NCBI GenBank assembly: GCA_029248745.1
Contig: JAQWIT010000008.1
Location: forward strand, 124,001-188,000
Source: Gammaproteobacteria bacterium
GTDB taxonomy: Bacteria; Pseudomonadota; Gammaproteobacteria; Nitrosococcales; Methylophagaceae
DNA: 64,000 nucleotides
Reading direction: 5' to 3'
The notes under the pieces are model-generated. The model worked only from the letters and a program-made list of their open reading frames with translations, made no database searches and was not told the origin of the DNA. Position numbers and translations under genes: made by a program. Every line of letters begins with the position of its first letter. Position 1 is the first letter of the stretch. This document shows, piece by piece, positions 29,933-39,632 of this stretch.

Positions 29933-29969
29933 CCTAAAGTAGCAATGTATTAATGTTTTTAGGTGGCAT

Positions 29970-30803
29970 ATGAAACAGTATCTGGCTTTATTGCAAGATG
30001 TAATGGATAGCGGGACTGATAGGGGAGATCGTACTGGAACGGGTACTCGCTCGGTTTTGGGACGCCAAGTTCGATACGATTTGGCAGAAGGTTTTCCGTT
30101 GCTCACGACGAAAAAGTTACATATTCGCAGTATTTTGCATGAACTTCTTTGGTTTTTAAGCGGCGAAACCAATATCCAATATCTGCAAGATAATGGTGTG
30201 TCTATTTGGAATGACTGGGCGACGGAGTCGGGTGAATTAGGCCCCGTTTATGGCGCGCAGTGGCGGCGCTGGCAAGGTGCTGATGTACAGGTGTTTGATC
30301 AAGTTGCAGCATTAGTGGATGGACTTAAAAATAATCCAGATAGTCGGCGACATATTATCAGTGGTTGGAATGTGGCTTTGTTGCCTGATGAATCTAAGAA
30401 ACCATGGGAAAATGCTGAAGCAGGTTTGATGGCATTACCCCCTTGCCATTTGTTGTATCAGTTTTATGTCGCCGATGGTAAGTTGAGTGCGTCTTTATAT
30501 ATCCGTTCAAATGACTTGTTTTTGGGTAACCCATATAACACGGCTTCTTTAGCATTTTTGACGCATATGCTGGCACAGCAATGTGACTTGGATGTGGGTG
30601 AGATTGTGATGAGTATCGGTGATGCGCATATCTACACGAATCACTTTGAGCAGGTCAAAACACAATTGAGTCGGACGCCGGGTGCACTGCCTCAATTAAA
30701 GATAAAACGAAAACCAGACTCAATATTTGATTATAAATTTGAAGACTTCGAAATTGTAAATTATGAGGCACAGGCACATATAGCCGCACCCATTGCAGTT
30801 TAA
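29970..30803 (+). CDS. thyA: thymidylate synthase
   Basis: Methylates dUMP to dTMP using 5,10-methylene-tetrahydrofolate. The 277-residue protein has [12 protein letters not shown] near the start, the catalytic cysteine in [10 protein letters not shown], and the dUMP-binding [12 protein letters not shown]. Length is slightly above the 264 residues of E. coli ThyA. It follows the AAA+ regulator by 37 bp and is convergent with the radC fragment. Confidence 0.98.
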   Translation: MKQYLALLQDVMDSGTDRGDRTGTGTRSVLGRQVRYDLAEGFPLLTTKKLHIRSILHELLWFLSGETNIQYLQDNGVSIWNDWATESGELGPVYGAQWRRWQGADVQVFDQVAALVDGLKNNPDSRRHIISGWNVALLPDESKKPWENAEAGLMALPPCHLLYQFYVADGKLSASLYIRSNDLFLGNPYNTASLAFLTHMLAQQCDLDVGEIVMSIGDAHIYTNHFEQVKTQLSRTPGALPQLKIKRKPDSIFDYKFEDFEIVNYEAQAHIAAPIAV

Positions 30804-30806
30804 CAA

Positions 30807-31196
30807 CTAAGGAAAACAGGGACAGGGAGATAAGGGATAGCCGCGTAAACGTTGTTTTAAAAACAATTGGGTTGTCTGGTTATCAGTAAACACATTGCCT
30901 TGACTGAGTGTTGAAGCCATATGGCATCGACTCATCTCCATGACCTCTCGAAGCTGTACAAATCTCACAGTGCCTAGGCCGTGTTGTTGGCAGAACTGTT
31001 TTTTATCTGCGTCTGAGAGGGTTCTTAAACTGCCAAGTTGATCGAGCAGTTGGCATGCCAGTTGAACTGCTGATATTCCTGTGACGCCAGTATGCAAAAA
31101 GATAGCGAGTAACTCTGCATCAGATAAGACTGTTGCACCATATTGTAAAAATTTTTCTCTTGGCCGTTCATCTTTCGGCCAGTCTTTTATTGCCAT
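30807..31196 (-). pseudogene. radC: RadC/UPF0758, truncated N-terminal fragment
   Basis: Only the N-terminal half of a RadC-family protein remains (129 codons against about 224). The ATG at 31196 has GGAAAGGA 6 bp upstream. The expected N-terminal features are present: KDWPKDERPREK, LSDAELLAIFLHTG and the helix-hairpin-helix-like region. The reading frame leaves homology after FLKQRLRGYP and ends eight residues later, three bases before the thyA stop. The MPN/JAMM metal-binding domain is entirely lost, so the gene is probably dead. The breakpoint lies at a GGGACAGGGA sequence abutting thyA. Confidence 0.8.
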
Positions 31197-31341
31197 AGAG
31201 TATCCTTTCCATGGGTTATTTACTGCCATTTAATCCATTTAAATGGCCTATTTTCAGCGTGTCTGGTTTTAAGTTTATGATAGGGCTTTTTTGATAGAGT
31301 ACAATCTCCACTTCATATAGTCTAACAAGGGTTATTGAATC

Positions 31342-31941
31342 ATGGGAAGTCGCCTTATTAAGCATTTTTGTTTGTTATTTGTTTTATTGAGCAGCACTAC
31401 GGTGATTTCGGAGCCATTAACGCATAAACAAAAGAGTTGTCTTTCATGTCATACCGTGAATAGCCGCACGGCTTTTCGTGGCCCACAAATTGGCGGATTG
31501 CCGGAAGCCTATATTTATCAGCAATTGGTTGATTTCAAAACAGGACTGCGTGTTGGCGTGGATGAACAAAATGTGATGGCAGCTGTATCGCAGAGTATGA
31601 GTGAAGCACAAATGAAAGACATTGCAGAATGGGCAGCCGGTCTTGAAACAACAGCGATGTTTGACCATAGCAAAGCTTCTGATCTACCAGGTTTTCAAGT
31701 TTATGAGACGACCTGCCTAGATTGTCATAGCAGCTTTATGGGACGCTTAATAACGGGCAGTCCAAATTTAGAAAGTTTGAGTCCAGATTATCTCGTTAGG
31801 CAGCTACACCTGTTTCGAAATGGAAGCCGTCATTTCAAATCCCCGACGAAACATCAAACAAAAATGATGAAAGTGGTGAAAGACTTAAGTGAAGTAGACT
31901 TTGCTAATTTGAATGCCTTTATAAAAAGCGCAATGCCTTAA
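31342..31941 (+). CDS. di-haem cytochrome c, c4-like
   Basis: Periplasmic electron carrier of 199 residues with a signal peptide (about 1-23) and two haem-binding CxxCH motifs, CLSCH at 33-37 and CLDCH at 125-129. Each half ends in a methionine-containing stretch suitable for axial ligation, and the spacing of about 90 residues matches cytochrome c4-type proteins. It stands alone between the radC fragment and miaB, so its redox partner cannot be read from context. A role in respiration is likely. Confidence 0.88.
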   Translation: MGSRLIKHFCLLFVLLSSTTVISEPLTHKQKSCLSCHTVNSRTAFRGPQIGGLPEAYIYQQLVDFKTGLRVGVDEQNVMAAVSQSMSEAQMKDIAEWAAGLETTAMFDHSKASDLPGFQVYETTCLDCHSSFMGRLITGSPNLESLSPDYLVRQLHLFRNGSRHFKSPTKHQTKMMKVVKDLSEVDFANLNAFIKSAMP

Positions 31942-32064
31942 GATCATTGGATTTGATCTTTGTCGGTAACGAAAAAAGTAGGCAGCAATAATAAAAACAA
32001 TCACTTGCTTTGAGTTTACTGGCTAAAAAGGGTATTCTAATTTCCCTTTTTTCACGAATGTATC

Positions 32065-33405
32065 ATGCCCGGTAAACTATTTATTAAGACCTTTGGCTGC
32101 CAGATGAATGAGTATGACTCATCGAAGATGGCAGATGTCCTTGCAGCGTCACATCAGCTAGAAGTCACTGACGTGGCTGAAGATGCCGATGTACTGCTTT
32201 TGAATACCTGTTCGATTCGTGAAAAAGCGCAAGAGAAGGTATTTCATCAGTTGGGTCGTTGGAAGCGCTGGAAAGACGATAAACCCAATTTGGTGATTGG
32301 CGTTGGTGGTTGCGTGGCGAGTCAAGAAGGCGATGCGATTCGACGTCGTGCACCTTATGTTGATTTGATTTTTGGACCACAAACTTTGCATCGTTTACCT
32401 TCTATGTTGACGGATGTTCATAACAGTCAGCAACCTCGCATGGATATTTCTTTCCCTGAAATTGAGAAGTTTGATAATTTGCCGGCTGCTAAGTCAGAAG
32501 GTCCAACGGCATTTGTGTCGATTATGGAAGGTTGTAGTAAATATTGCACGTTCTGTGTGGTGCCTTATACCCGTGGTGAGGAAGTGAGTCGCCCTGTTGA
32601 CAGCGTATTAGCAGAGATTCGTGGTTTGGCCGCACAAGGTGTGCGTGAAGTGAATTTACTGGGTCAAAATGTGAATGCCTATCGTGGCGATCTTGATGGT
32701 GAAGATACAGCTGATTTGGCCTTATTGATTCATTATGTCGCAGCGATTGAAGGCATTGACCGCATTCGTTTTACCACATCACACCCGGTTGAATTTTCTG
32801 ATAGTTTGGTCGAGGCATTTGCTGAAGTGCCTGAATTAGTGAGCCATTTACATTTGCCAGTACAATCTGGTTCAGATCGTATTTTGGCGATGATGAAACG
32901 AGGTCATACGGTACAAGACTACAAAGATAAAATTGCACGTATTAGGGCGGCACGCCCCGATTTAAGCATGTCTAGTGACTTTATTATTGGTTTTCCTGAT
33001 GAGCAAGAAGCTGACTTCCAGGATACGGTTGATTTGATTAAAGAGATTGGCTTTGATCACTCCTTTAGCTTTATTTACAGCGCACGTCCTGGCACACCTG
33101 CTTCTGCATTTATTGATTCAGTGAAGGGTGAGACCAAGAAAGAACGATTGAAAGTTGTACAAGATGTATTACGTGAGTTAGAGAATAAGCACAGTGCAGA
33201 CATGCTTGGGACAACGCAGCGCTTATTGGTGGAGCGAGCGGCTCAGCGTTACGAAGGTGAGCTGGCGGGACGAACTGAAAATAATCGCGTGGTCAATTTT
33301 GTTGGGGATGCATCGCTGATAGGACAATTTGTTGATGTTCACATTACAGAGGCGTATACCAATTCATTACGTGGTGAGTTGCTGATTGAGCCAGCCATTG
33401 CCTAA
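32065..33405 (+). CDS. miaB: tRNA-2-methylthio-N6-dimethylallyladenosine synthase
   Basis: Radical-SAM enzyme that adds the methylthio group to i6A37 of tRNA. The 446 residues hold the N-terminal UPF0004 domain with cysteines in [19 protein letters not shown] and [11 protein letters not shown], the radical-SAM motif GCSKYCTFC (about residues 155-165), and a C-terminal TRAM domain (about 380-446). All six cluster cysteines are present. It starts the miaB-phoH-ybeY-corC-lnt series. Confidence 0.98.
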   Translation: MPGKLFIKTFGCQMNEYDSSKMADVLAASHQLEVTDVAEDADVLLLNTCSIREKAQEKVFHQLGRWKRWKDDKPNLVIGVGGCVASQEGDAIRRRAPYVDLIFGPQTLHRLPSMLTDVHNSQQPRMDISFPEIEKFDNLPAAKSEGPTAFVSIMEGCSKYCTFCVVPYTRGEEVSRPVDSVLAEIRGLAAQGVREVNLLGQNVNAYRGDLDGEDTADLALLIHYVAAIEGIDRIRFTTSHPVEFSDSLVEAFAEVPELVSHLHLPVQSGSDRILAMMKRGHTVQDYKDKIARIRAARPDLSMSSDFIIGFPDEQEADFQDTVDLIKEIGFDHSFSFIYSARPGTPASAFIDSVKGETKKERLKVVQDVLRELENKHSADMLGTTQRLLVERAAQRYEGELAGRTENNRVVNFVGDASLIGQFVDVHITEAYTNSLRGELLIEPAIA

Positions 33406-33423
33406 TTCAAGGAAACTTTATTT

Positions 33424-34398
33424 GTGACTGCTTCATCTACCTCGTTAGACTCTATTAGCTTTGAGTTAAGCCCGATTGACAATGAACGCTTGGCTAATTT
33501 ATGCGGCCATTTGGATGAGTATTTACGGATGATGGAGCGTGGCTTTGGTGTTGAAATCAATAACCGAGGTGGTAAGTTCCAAATTATTGGTCCAGCAGTG
33601 GTGTTGACTGACGTTCAAGATGTGGTTCATGGTTTGTATGCTGAAACATCACAATCTGTTCTAGAACCTGAACAGGTTCATCTTGCGATTCGGGAAGTGG
33701 GCGGTTCTGGGACGATTGCAGAGCCAGAACAGAAAGAAATCATGATTAAGACCAAGCGAGGCTTGGTTAAAGCACGTGGAGAAAACCAGCAAGCGTATCT
33801 ACGTCGTGTGATGACGCATGATATCAACTTTGGTATTGGGCCAGCGGGTACGGGTAAAACCTATTTAGCAGTGGCTTGTGCAGTTGAGGCTTTGGAACGT
33901 GATTTTGCTCGCCGCATTGTCTTGGTACGGCCTGCTGTTGAGGCGGGTGAGAAGCTCGGTTTCCTACCAGGTGATTTGACACAAAAAGTCGATCCTTATT
34001 TACGACCGCTTTATGATGCTTTATACGAGATGTTGGGATTTGAACGCGTTGCGAAATTGATTGAGCGGAATGTGATTGAGGTTGCACCATTGGCTTATAT
34101 GCGCGGCCGGACATTGAATGAATCATTTATTATTTTAGATGAAGCGCAAAACACGACGACAGAACAAATGAAAATGTTTTTGACGCGTCTTGGCTATAAC
34201 TCTACAGCTGTGATAACCGGTGATATTACGCAGATCGATTTACCAGGTTCGCAGAAATCTGGTTTGCGTGATGCAAGCGAAATTCTTAAAGATGTTGAAG
34301 GCATTGGGTTTACTTTTTTCCAAGCGAAAGATGTGGTGAGACATTCTTTGGTACAGAAGGTGATCGTCGCTTATGAAAAGGCGGGTAAAGTTAGTTAA
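33424..34398 (+). CDS. ybeZ: PhoH-like ATPase (YbeZ)
   Basis: Cytoplasmic P-loop ATPase of the PhoH family, thought to work with YbeY in RNA or ribosome maturation. The 324-residue protein starts at a GTG. It has an N-terminal KH-like segment, Walker A GPAGTGKT (about residue 139) and Walker B FIILDEAQN (about 236). The RPAVEAGEKLGFLPGDL block after Walker A is a family hallmark. The stop overlaps the ybeY start (TAATG). Confidence 0.93.
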   Translation: MTASSTSLDSISFELSPIDNERLANLCGHLDEYLRMMERGFGVEINNRGGKFQIIGPAVVLTDVQDVVHGLYAETSQSVLEPEQVHLAIREVGGSGTIAEPEQKEIMIKTKRGLVKARGENQQAYLRRVMTHDINFGIGPAGTGKTYLAVACAVEALERDFARRIVLVRPAVEAGEKLGFLPGDLTQKVDPYLRPLYDALYEMLGFERVAKLIERNVIEVAPLAYMRGRTLNESFIILDEAQNTTTEQMKMFLTRLGYNSTAVITGDITQIDLPGSQKSGLRDASEILKDVEGIGFTFFQAKDVVRHSLVQKVIVAYEKAGKVS

Positions 34399-34862
34399 TG
34401 GCTGTCATGGTTGATCTTCAACAGGCTTGTGAGGGTAATATCCCCGATACACAATTGATACAGCAATGGGCTGAGTCTGCCCTGAAGCAGGTGAAAGAAG
34501 ATTGTGAATTGAGCATTCGTTTAGTGGATGAAAGTGAAAGTGCTGAATTGAACGAGACTTATCGCGGTAAGGTGGGTCCAACGAATGTGTTGTCATTTCC
34601 ATTTGATACAGAAATTGAATTAACGCCAATTTTGTTGGGTGATTTGGTTATTTGTGTGCCGGTGGTAGAGCGTGAAGCGAAAGCGCAATCTAAGCTTAGC
34701 GAACATCATTGGGCACATATGGTCATACATGGATGTTTACATTTATTAGGGTTTGATCACATTGATGATGCGGATGCAGTTGAAATGGAAACGTTAGAAA
34801 CGGATATTCTGAGATCATTGGCAATTAAAGATCCTTATCAAGTACAAGGTAACGACATATGA
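34398..34862 (+). CDS. ybeY: endoribonuclease YbeY
   Basis: Zinc metalloenzyme needed for 16S rRNA 3' end maturation and 70S quality control. The 154 residues include the zinc site HMVIHGCLHLLGFDH (H-x3-H-x5-H) and the NVLSFPF segment. It is coupled by overlap to ybeZ before and corC after (ATGA), the standard order. Confidence 0.96.
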   Translation: MAVMVDLQQACEGNIPDTQLIQQWAESALKQVKEDCELSIRLVDESESAELNETYRGKVGPTNVLSFPFDTEIELTPILLGDLVICVPVVEREAKAQSKLSEHHWAHMVIHGCLHLLGFDHIDDADAVEMETLETDILRSLAIKDPYQVQGNDI

Positions 34863-35713
34863 GTGAGGGACAGCAGAGTCGGTCCAAATTATTATCGTGG
34901 TCGCAAAGGCTGAGTAAACTGTTTCTAGAGCCGCAAGATCAAGAGCAGTTGGTCGAGTTGATTCGTTCGGCTTCTGAACGACATATTCTGGATGCAGAAG
35001 CACTTTCTATTGTTGAAGGGGCTTTGAGCGTGGCTCAGATGCAAGCGCGAGATATCATGATTCCGCGTTCCCAAGTTGTGATGCTCTCACGTGATGCTTC
35101 ACAGGAAGATATTCTCAAACTGATGACGGAAACAGCCCATTCACGTTTTCCTGTGATTGATGATGACCGTGATGATGTGATCGGTATTTTATTGGCTAAA
35201 GATGTTTTATCGATGGTGGTTTCTACCGGTAAATTTGAGTTTGATTTACGGGAATTATTGCGTCCTGCGGTGTTTATTCCTGAGAGTAAGCGTTTAAATG
35301 TTTTGTTGAGCGAGTTTCGTATTCGACGGAATCATATGGCGATTGTCGTTGATGAGTATGGTGGTGTGGCTGGGATGGTCACTATTGAGAATGTACTAGA
35401 ACAAATCGTCGGTGAAATTGAAGATGAGCATGATATAGATAGTGATGCGCCCATTTTACAACGTGATGAATCCACCTACGCGATTAAAGCGTTAACGGAG
35501 CTCGAAGAATTTAATGAGCGCTTTGATGCCGGTTGGAGCGATGATGATTTCGATACTGTCGGTGGTTTTATCACTAATCAATTCGGCCATTTACCTGAGC
35601 GTGGAGAGATGATTGCGGTTGGTGATTTCGAGTTTACAGTTATTCGTTCTGATAATAGGCGTTTACATCTGCTTGAAATGAAGATTGTTTCTGGCACTGG
35701 TGATCGGACATAG
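34859..35713 (+). CDS. corC: CBS-domain protein CorC (YbeX)
   Basis: Two-CBS-domain protein with a C-terminal CorC/HlyC domain; linked to magnesium/cobalt efflux and more recently to ribosome metabolism. The 284 residues show ARDIMIPRSQVV (about 60), FPVIDDDRDDVIGILLAKD, a second CBS repeat ending in DEYGGVAGMVTIENVLEQIVGEI, and the CorC domain (GWSDDDFDTVGGFI). It lacks the membrane DUF21 domain, as expected. The stop overlaps the lnt GTG start. Confidence 0.94.
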   Translation: MSEGQQSRSKLLSWSQRLSKLFLEPQDQEQLVELIRSASERHILDAEALSIVEGALSVAQMQARDIMIPRSQVVMLSRDASQEDILKLMTETAHSRFPVIDDDRDDVIGILLAKDVLSMVVSTGKFEFDLRELLRPAVFIPESKRLNVLLSEFRIRRNHMAIVVDEYGGVAGMVTIENVLEQIVGEIEDEHDIDSDAPILQRDESTYAIKALTELEEFNERFDAGWSDDDFDTVGGFITNQFGHLPERGEMIAVGDFEFTVIRSDNRRLHLLEMKIVSGTGDRT

Positions 35714-37230
35714 TGACAACGTCGTCTATGGAGCCAAAGCCCAATTGGCTAGGGCATGTTGTTGCATTGATAGCTGGTATGTCTTTGCCTTTGGCTTTTT
35801 CGCCTTTTGATTATTACCCCATTGCAATTCTTAGTTTGACGCTATTGTTCCTGTGCTGGCAGCATGTCGATGCCCGTACGGCTGCACTTAGGGGGTTTTT
35901 ATTTGGCTTGGGTTTATTTGGTGTCGGCATTTCGTGGATTTATGTCGCGATCCATGTTTTTGGCCAAGCCAGTGTATTTTTAGCGGGTGCTTTAACAACG
36001 GTTTTCGTCGCCTTTTTAGCCTTTTATACGGCGGGCTTAGGTTGGGGCGTTAAACGTTTAAGTCGCTCGTTAACTTTATCAGGCGCTGATTTTGTTTTGT
36101 TATTGCCCGTTTCATGGTTGGCTTTTGAGTGGTTTAAGGCCTGGTTTTTAACGGGGTTTCCATGGCTTGAAGTAGGCGTGAGTCAAATTGCAGGCCCATT
36201 GAGTGGCTACATACCCCTCGTTGGGGCATTCGGCGTGTCTTTGATTGCTGCTTTCTCGGCTGGGGTACTGGCTTATTGTTGGCATTATAAGAAATTATTG
36301 GGGTTGCTGCTTGTTGTGCTGGTTTGGTCTGCAGGTTATGCCTTGCAATCGGTGGTGTGGACAACTGAAAAGGGTGAAGCGCTGACAGTTACGATTGTTC
36401 AAGGTAATGTGCCACAAGATATTAAGTGGGATAAGGAGCAAGTTATAAAGACGTTGGCTTTATACCAAGCTGAGACCGAACGACATTGGTCGAGTGATCT
36501 GGTCGTATGGCCAGAGAATGCTATCACGGCATTTTATCACCAAGTAAAGTCATTTTATTTAGATCCCTTGGCAGTAGCAGCACGCGAGCATAAAACAGAT
36601 ATTTTGCTGGGTTTGCCTATTTATGAGGCTGAGAATGAACTCTATTACAATGGGATGATGTCTTTAGGTTCAGATGTTGGTTTTTACCACAAACGCCATT
36701 TGGTACCTTTTGGTGATTATGTGCCATTCGAATGGTTACGTGGACTAATTGCTTTTTTCAATTTGCCGATGTCATCGTTTGCGATTGGTGCAGATAGACA
36801 GCCATTGTTAACTGCTGGAGGGCAGAAGGTCGGTGTTTCTATTTGTTATGAAGATACGTTCTCAAATGAGGTGCTAGAAACGTTACCAGAGGCCAGTATA
36901 TTGGTGAATGCAACGAATAATGCTTGGTATGGCGATTCTTTTGCACCGCATCAACATCTTCAAATTTCACAGAACCGTGCTTTAGAAATGGGACGAGCTA
37001 TCATTCGAGCGACAACGAATGGTGTGTCAGCATTTATTGATCACAAAGGTCAGCTAGAAGCGACAACAAGACAATTTGAACAGGCTGCATTGACAGGAAA
37101 AGTACAACCTCGTCAGGGATCAACGTTTTATGTGCAGTGGCAGAGATGGCCAATATTTGGATTAGCGCTGTTCATGTTCGTGGTGTGGGCGTATTATCGG
37201 CAAAGTAATTCTAAATCACAGACCCATTAA
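35713..37230 (+). CDS. lnt: apolipoprotein N-acyltransferase
   Basis: Inner-membrane enzyme that adds the third acyl chain to lipoproteins. The 505-residue protein has several N-terminal membrane segments (about 15-215) and a periplasmic nitrilase-type domain with the catalytic triad: Glu in WPENAIT (about 270), Lys in YHKRHLVPFGDYVPFE (about 320) and Cys in VSICYED (about 375). A last membrane segment lies at about 475-495. A GTG at 35713 overlaps the corC stop; an ATG at 35728 is an alternative start. The stop overlaps the trkH start. Confidence 0.96.
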   Translation: MTTSSMEPKPNWLGHVVALIAGMSLPLAFSPFDYYPIAILSLTLLFLCWQHVDARTAALRGFLFGLGLFGVGISWIYVAIHVFGQASVFLAGALTTVFVAFLAFYTAGLGWGVKRLSRSLTLSGADFVLLLPVSWLAFEWFKAWFLTGFPWLEVGVSQIAGPLSGYIPLVGAFGVSLIAAFSAGVLAYCWHYKKLLGLLLVVLVWSAGYALQSVVWTTEKGEALTVTIVQGNVPQDIKWDKEQVIKTLALYQAETERHWSSDLVVWPENAITAFYHQVKSFYLDPLAVAAREHKTDILLGLPIYEAENELYYNGMMSLGSDVGFYHKRHLVPFGDYVPFEWLRGLIAFFNLPMSSFAIGADRQPLLTAGGQKVGVSICYEDTFSNEVLETLPEASILVNATNNAWYGDSFAPHQHLQISQNRALEMGRAIIRATTNGVSAFIDHKGQLEATTRQFEQAALTGKVQPRQGSTFYVQWQRWPIFGLALFMFVVWAYYRQSNSKSQTH

Positions 37231-38681
37231 TGCAGTTTTTAACGATTCAACGTATTTTAGGTATTTTATTAGGCTTGTTTAGCTTAACGATGCTACCGCC
37301 GATCGCAGTATCGTTGTTTTATCAAGACGGTTCAACGCAAGCATTTGTTTCTGCATTCTTTTTATTGCTAGTCACTGGTCTTCTTTTTTGGTTTCCCGTT
37401 CGTTCCCATCGAAAAGAATTGAAAGTGCGAGATGGCTTTTTGGTTGTCGTTATGTTTTGGGTCACTTTGGGCTTATCAGGGGCTGTGCCGTTTTTTTTGA
37501 CGCAAGTACCCGAAATGTCGTTCACCGATGCGGTTTTTGAATCAGTTTCTGGATTGACGACGACGGGCGCAACGGTCTTGGTTGGTTTAGATAATTTGCC
37601 GAAGGCTGTTTTGTTTTACCGCCAATTTTTGCAATGGTTAGGTGGTATGGGGATTGTTGTTCTAGCCGTGGCCATTTTACCTTTATTAGGTATTGGTGGG
37701 ATGCAGTTATATCGTGCTGAAACACCTGGGCCGATGAAAGATTCAAAGCTAACACCACGTATTACTGAGACGGCTAAAGCCTTATGGTATATCTATCTCA
37801 CGCTTACGGTGCTTTGTACGCTTGCTTATTATTTTGTTGGCATGTCATGGTTTGATGCCATTGGACATAGCTTTTCGACAGTGGCGATTGGTGGGTTTTC
37901 GACCCATGATATGAGCATGGGGTATTTTGATAGCGCGGCTGTTGAAATGGTCGCGGTCTTTTTCATGCTGCTTGCCGGTATGAATTTTTCATTGCATTTC
38001 TTAGCTTGGCGTCATCGCTCAATTAAACATTATTGGATGGATTCTGAGTTGCGCGCTTATTTGTCAGTGTTACTACTGGCTTCTGTTGTGACTGCGACCT
38101 ACTTATATTTTACTCATACCTTTGCTGATCCATGGACCGCGGTGCATCAAGGTATTTTCCAGGCGGTATCAATAGGAACGACGACAGGTTTTACCACAAC
38201 AGATTATTATTTATGGCCAGGTTTCTTGCCGATCATGTTGTTAATGGCCAGTTATATCGGCGGGTGTGCCGGTTCTGTTGGTGGCGGTATGAAAGTGATT
38301 AGGGTCATGCTGTTATTTAAGCAAGGTTACCGGGAAATTTTGCGATTGATTCATCCGAATGCGGTATTCGCGATTAAGGTGAACAATAAAGTTTTACCGT
38401 CAAAGGTAGTGGGGGCGGTTTGGGGCTTTTTGGCACTTTACGTCTTTAGTTTTAGTTTTATGCATTTGTTATTGATGTCGACGGGTCTGGATATTGTCAC
38501 TTCGTTTTCTGCGGTCACAGCTTGTTTGAATAATTTAGGCCCAGGTTTAGGGGAAGTTGGGGCTAATTATGGCAGCATTAATTCGCCATCTAAGTGGGTG
38601 TTATGTATGGCGATGTTATTGGGTCGTTTGGAGATTTTCACCTTATTAGTGGTGCTAACACCGGCATTTTGGAAACGTTAA
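37230..38681 (+). CDS. trkH: Trk potassium uptake membrane subunit TrkH
   Basis: Ion-conducting subunit of the Trk potassium system. The 483-residue protein is hydrophobic, with four pore-loop repeats visible as SGLTTTGATV, TVAIGGFSTHD, SIGTTTGFTTTD and TACLNNLGPGLGEVG. Trk function requires the cytoplasmic NAD-binding subunit TrkA, which is not in this window. It overlaps the end of lnt, an unusual addition to the ybeY-lnt operon. Confidence 0.95.
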   Translation: MQFLTIQRILGILLGLFSLTMLPPIAVSLFYQDGSTQAFVSAFFLLLVTGLLFWFPVRSHRKELKVRDGFLVVVMFWVTLGLSGAVPFFLTQVPEMSFTDAVFESVSGLTTTGATVLVGLDNLPKAVLFYRQFLQWLGGMGIVVLAVAILPLLGIGGMQLYRAETPGPMKDSKLTPRITETAKALWYIYLTLTVLCTLAYYFVGMSWFDAIGHSFSTVAIGGFSTHDMSMGYFDSAAVEMVAVFFMLLAGMNFSLHFLAWRHRSIKHYWMDSELRAYLSVLLLASVVTATYLYFTHTFADPWTAVHQGIFQAVSIGTTTGFTTTDYYLWPGFLPIMLLMASYIGGCAGSVGGGMKVIRVMLLFKQGYREILRLIHPNAVFAIKVNNKVLPSKVVGAVWGFLALYVFSFSFMHLLLMSTGLDIVTSFSAVTACLNNLGPGLGEVGANYGSINSPSKWVLCMAMLLGRLEIFTLLVVLTPAFWKR

Positions 38682-38684
38682 ACG

Positions 38685-39266
38685 ATGCAATCAGTACAAG
38701 ACAAATGGGATAATATTTATCAGCAAAAAGAAGGAGATCCTCGTGTCGCTGAGGTGTTGCAACATAACCACTATTTGCTGCCAGAAAAAGGTGTGGCATT
38801 AGATCTAGCCTGTGGTTTGGGCGATAATGCGATGATGATGGCTGAGAAAGGGTTGAATGTGATGGCGTGGGATATTTCTCCTGTTGCTATTACACATTTA
38901 GAGCAAGAGGCTAACGCTCGTGGTTTAACGACTATTGATGCTCAAGTGAGAGATGTTGTGGTTGCGCCACCAGAACCAAATAGCATAGACGTATTGTTGG
39001 TGAGTTTATTTTTGGAACGCTCGCTTTGCCCAGCCTTGTTAGCCGCCTTAAAACCTGGCGGTTTATTGTTGTATCAAACTTATTGTCAGCAGAAAGTACA
39101 TGCTGGTGGTCCGAATAATCCGGATTATTTATTAGCAGATAACGAATTGTTGCGGTTATTCCCCGGATTGAAATTGCGCGTTTATCGCGAAGAATCGCTA
39201 TTGGGCCGACATGAGATCGGTATGCGAAACCAAGCTTGGATGATGGCAGAGAAGCCTTTGTTGTAG
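38685..39266 (+). CDS. class I SAM-dependent methyltransferase
   Basis: Cytoplasmic methyltransferase of 193 residues. The SAM-binding loop ALDLACGLGDNAMMMAEKG (about 38-56) and the following acidic strand NVMAWDISPVAI are clear. The overall form resembles TehB/thiopurine-type small-molecule methyltransferases (WDNIYQQKE near the N-terminus). Substrate unknown. It begins 3 bp after trkH, so it is probably co-transcribed with it. Confidence 0.82.
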   Translation: MQSVQDKWDNIYQQKEGDPRVAEVLQHNHYLLPEKGVALDLACGLGDNAMMMAEKGLNVMAWDISPVAITHLEQEANARGLTTIDAQVRDVVVAPPEPNSIDVLLVSLFLERSLCPALLAALKPGGLLLYQTYCQQKVHAGGPNNPDYLLADNELLRLFPGLKLRVYREESLLGRHEIGMRNQAWMMAEKPLL

Positions 39267-39374
39267 GTTGCTGTTAAATTAAAGTTGCTGTTGTTTTAAT
39301 AGATCAGTAGTATTGCACGGCTCTGACGGCCCTGTTTGGGAAGTTTAATTAGTCAAATAAGATATGAGATAGAT

Positions 39375-39575
39375 ATGAAAACGGATATCCACCCAGAATA
39401 TAATGAGATTGATGTGACTTGCAGCTGTGGCAACACATTCAAAACACGTTCAACACGTTCTGAAGCATTGACTTTAGATGTGTGTTCAGAATGTCATCCG
39501 TTTTATACGGGTAAGCAAAAAATGCTTGATACTGCTGGACGTGTTGATAAATTCCGTCAAAAATACGGAAAATAA
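39375..39575 (+). CDS. rpmE: 50S ribosomal protein L31
   Basis: Small ribosomal protein of 66 residues beginning MKTDIHPEY. It has the zinc-binding cysteines CSCG (16-19) and CSEC, so it is the C+ (zinc-containing) paralogue. The ATG at 39375 is preceded by GAGATAG; an upstream in-frame start would add 13 residues unlike the family. The 108 bp upstream presumably contain its promoter. Confidence 0.97.
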   Translation: MKTDIHPEYNEIDVTCSCGNTFKTRSTRSEALTLDVCSECHPFYTGKQKMLDTAGRVDKFRQKYGK

Positions 39576-39585
39576 CTTTCAGACT

Positions 39586-39614
39586 AATCATGTGTCAATA
39601 ATGACATCATGATT
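39586..39614. repeat. imperfect hairpin after rpmE
   Basis: AATCATG-TGTCA (39586-39597) pairs with TGACA-T-CATGATT (39602-39614) around an ATAA loop, giving 12 pairs with one bulged T. No T tract follows, so it is a poor intrinsic terminator. It begins 10 bp after rpmE and ends 18 bp before the M48 protease start, so it could be an operator or an RNA processing site. Confidence 0.45.
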
Positions 39615-39632
39615 TGAATTGAGGCCGTACTT

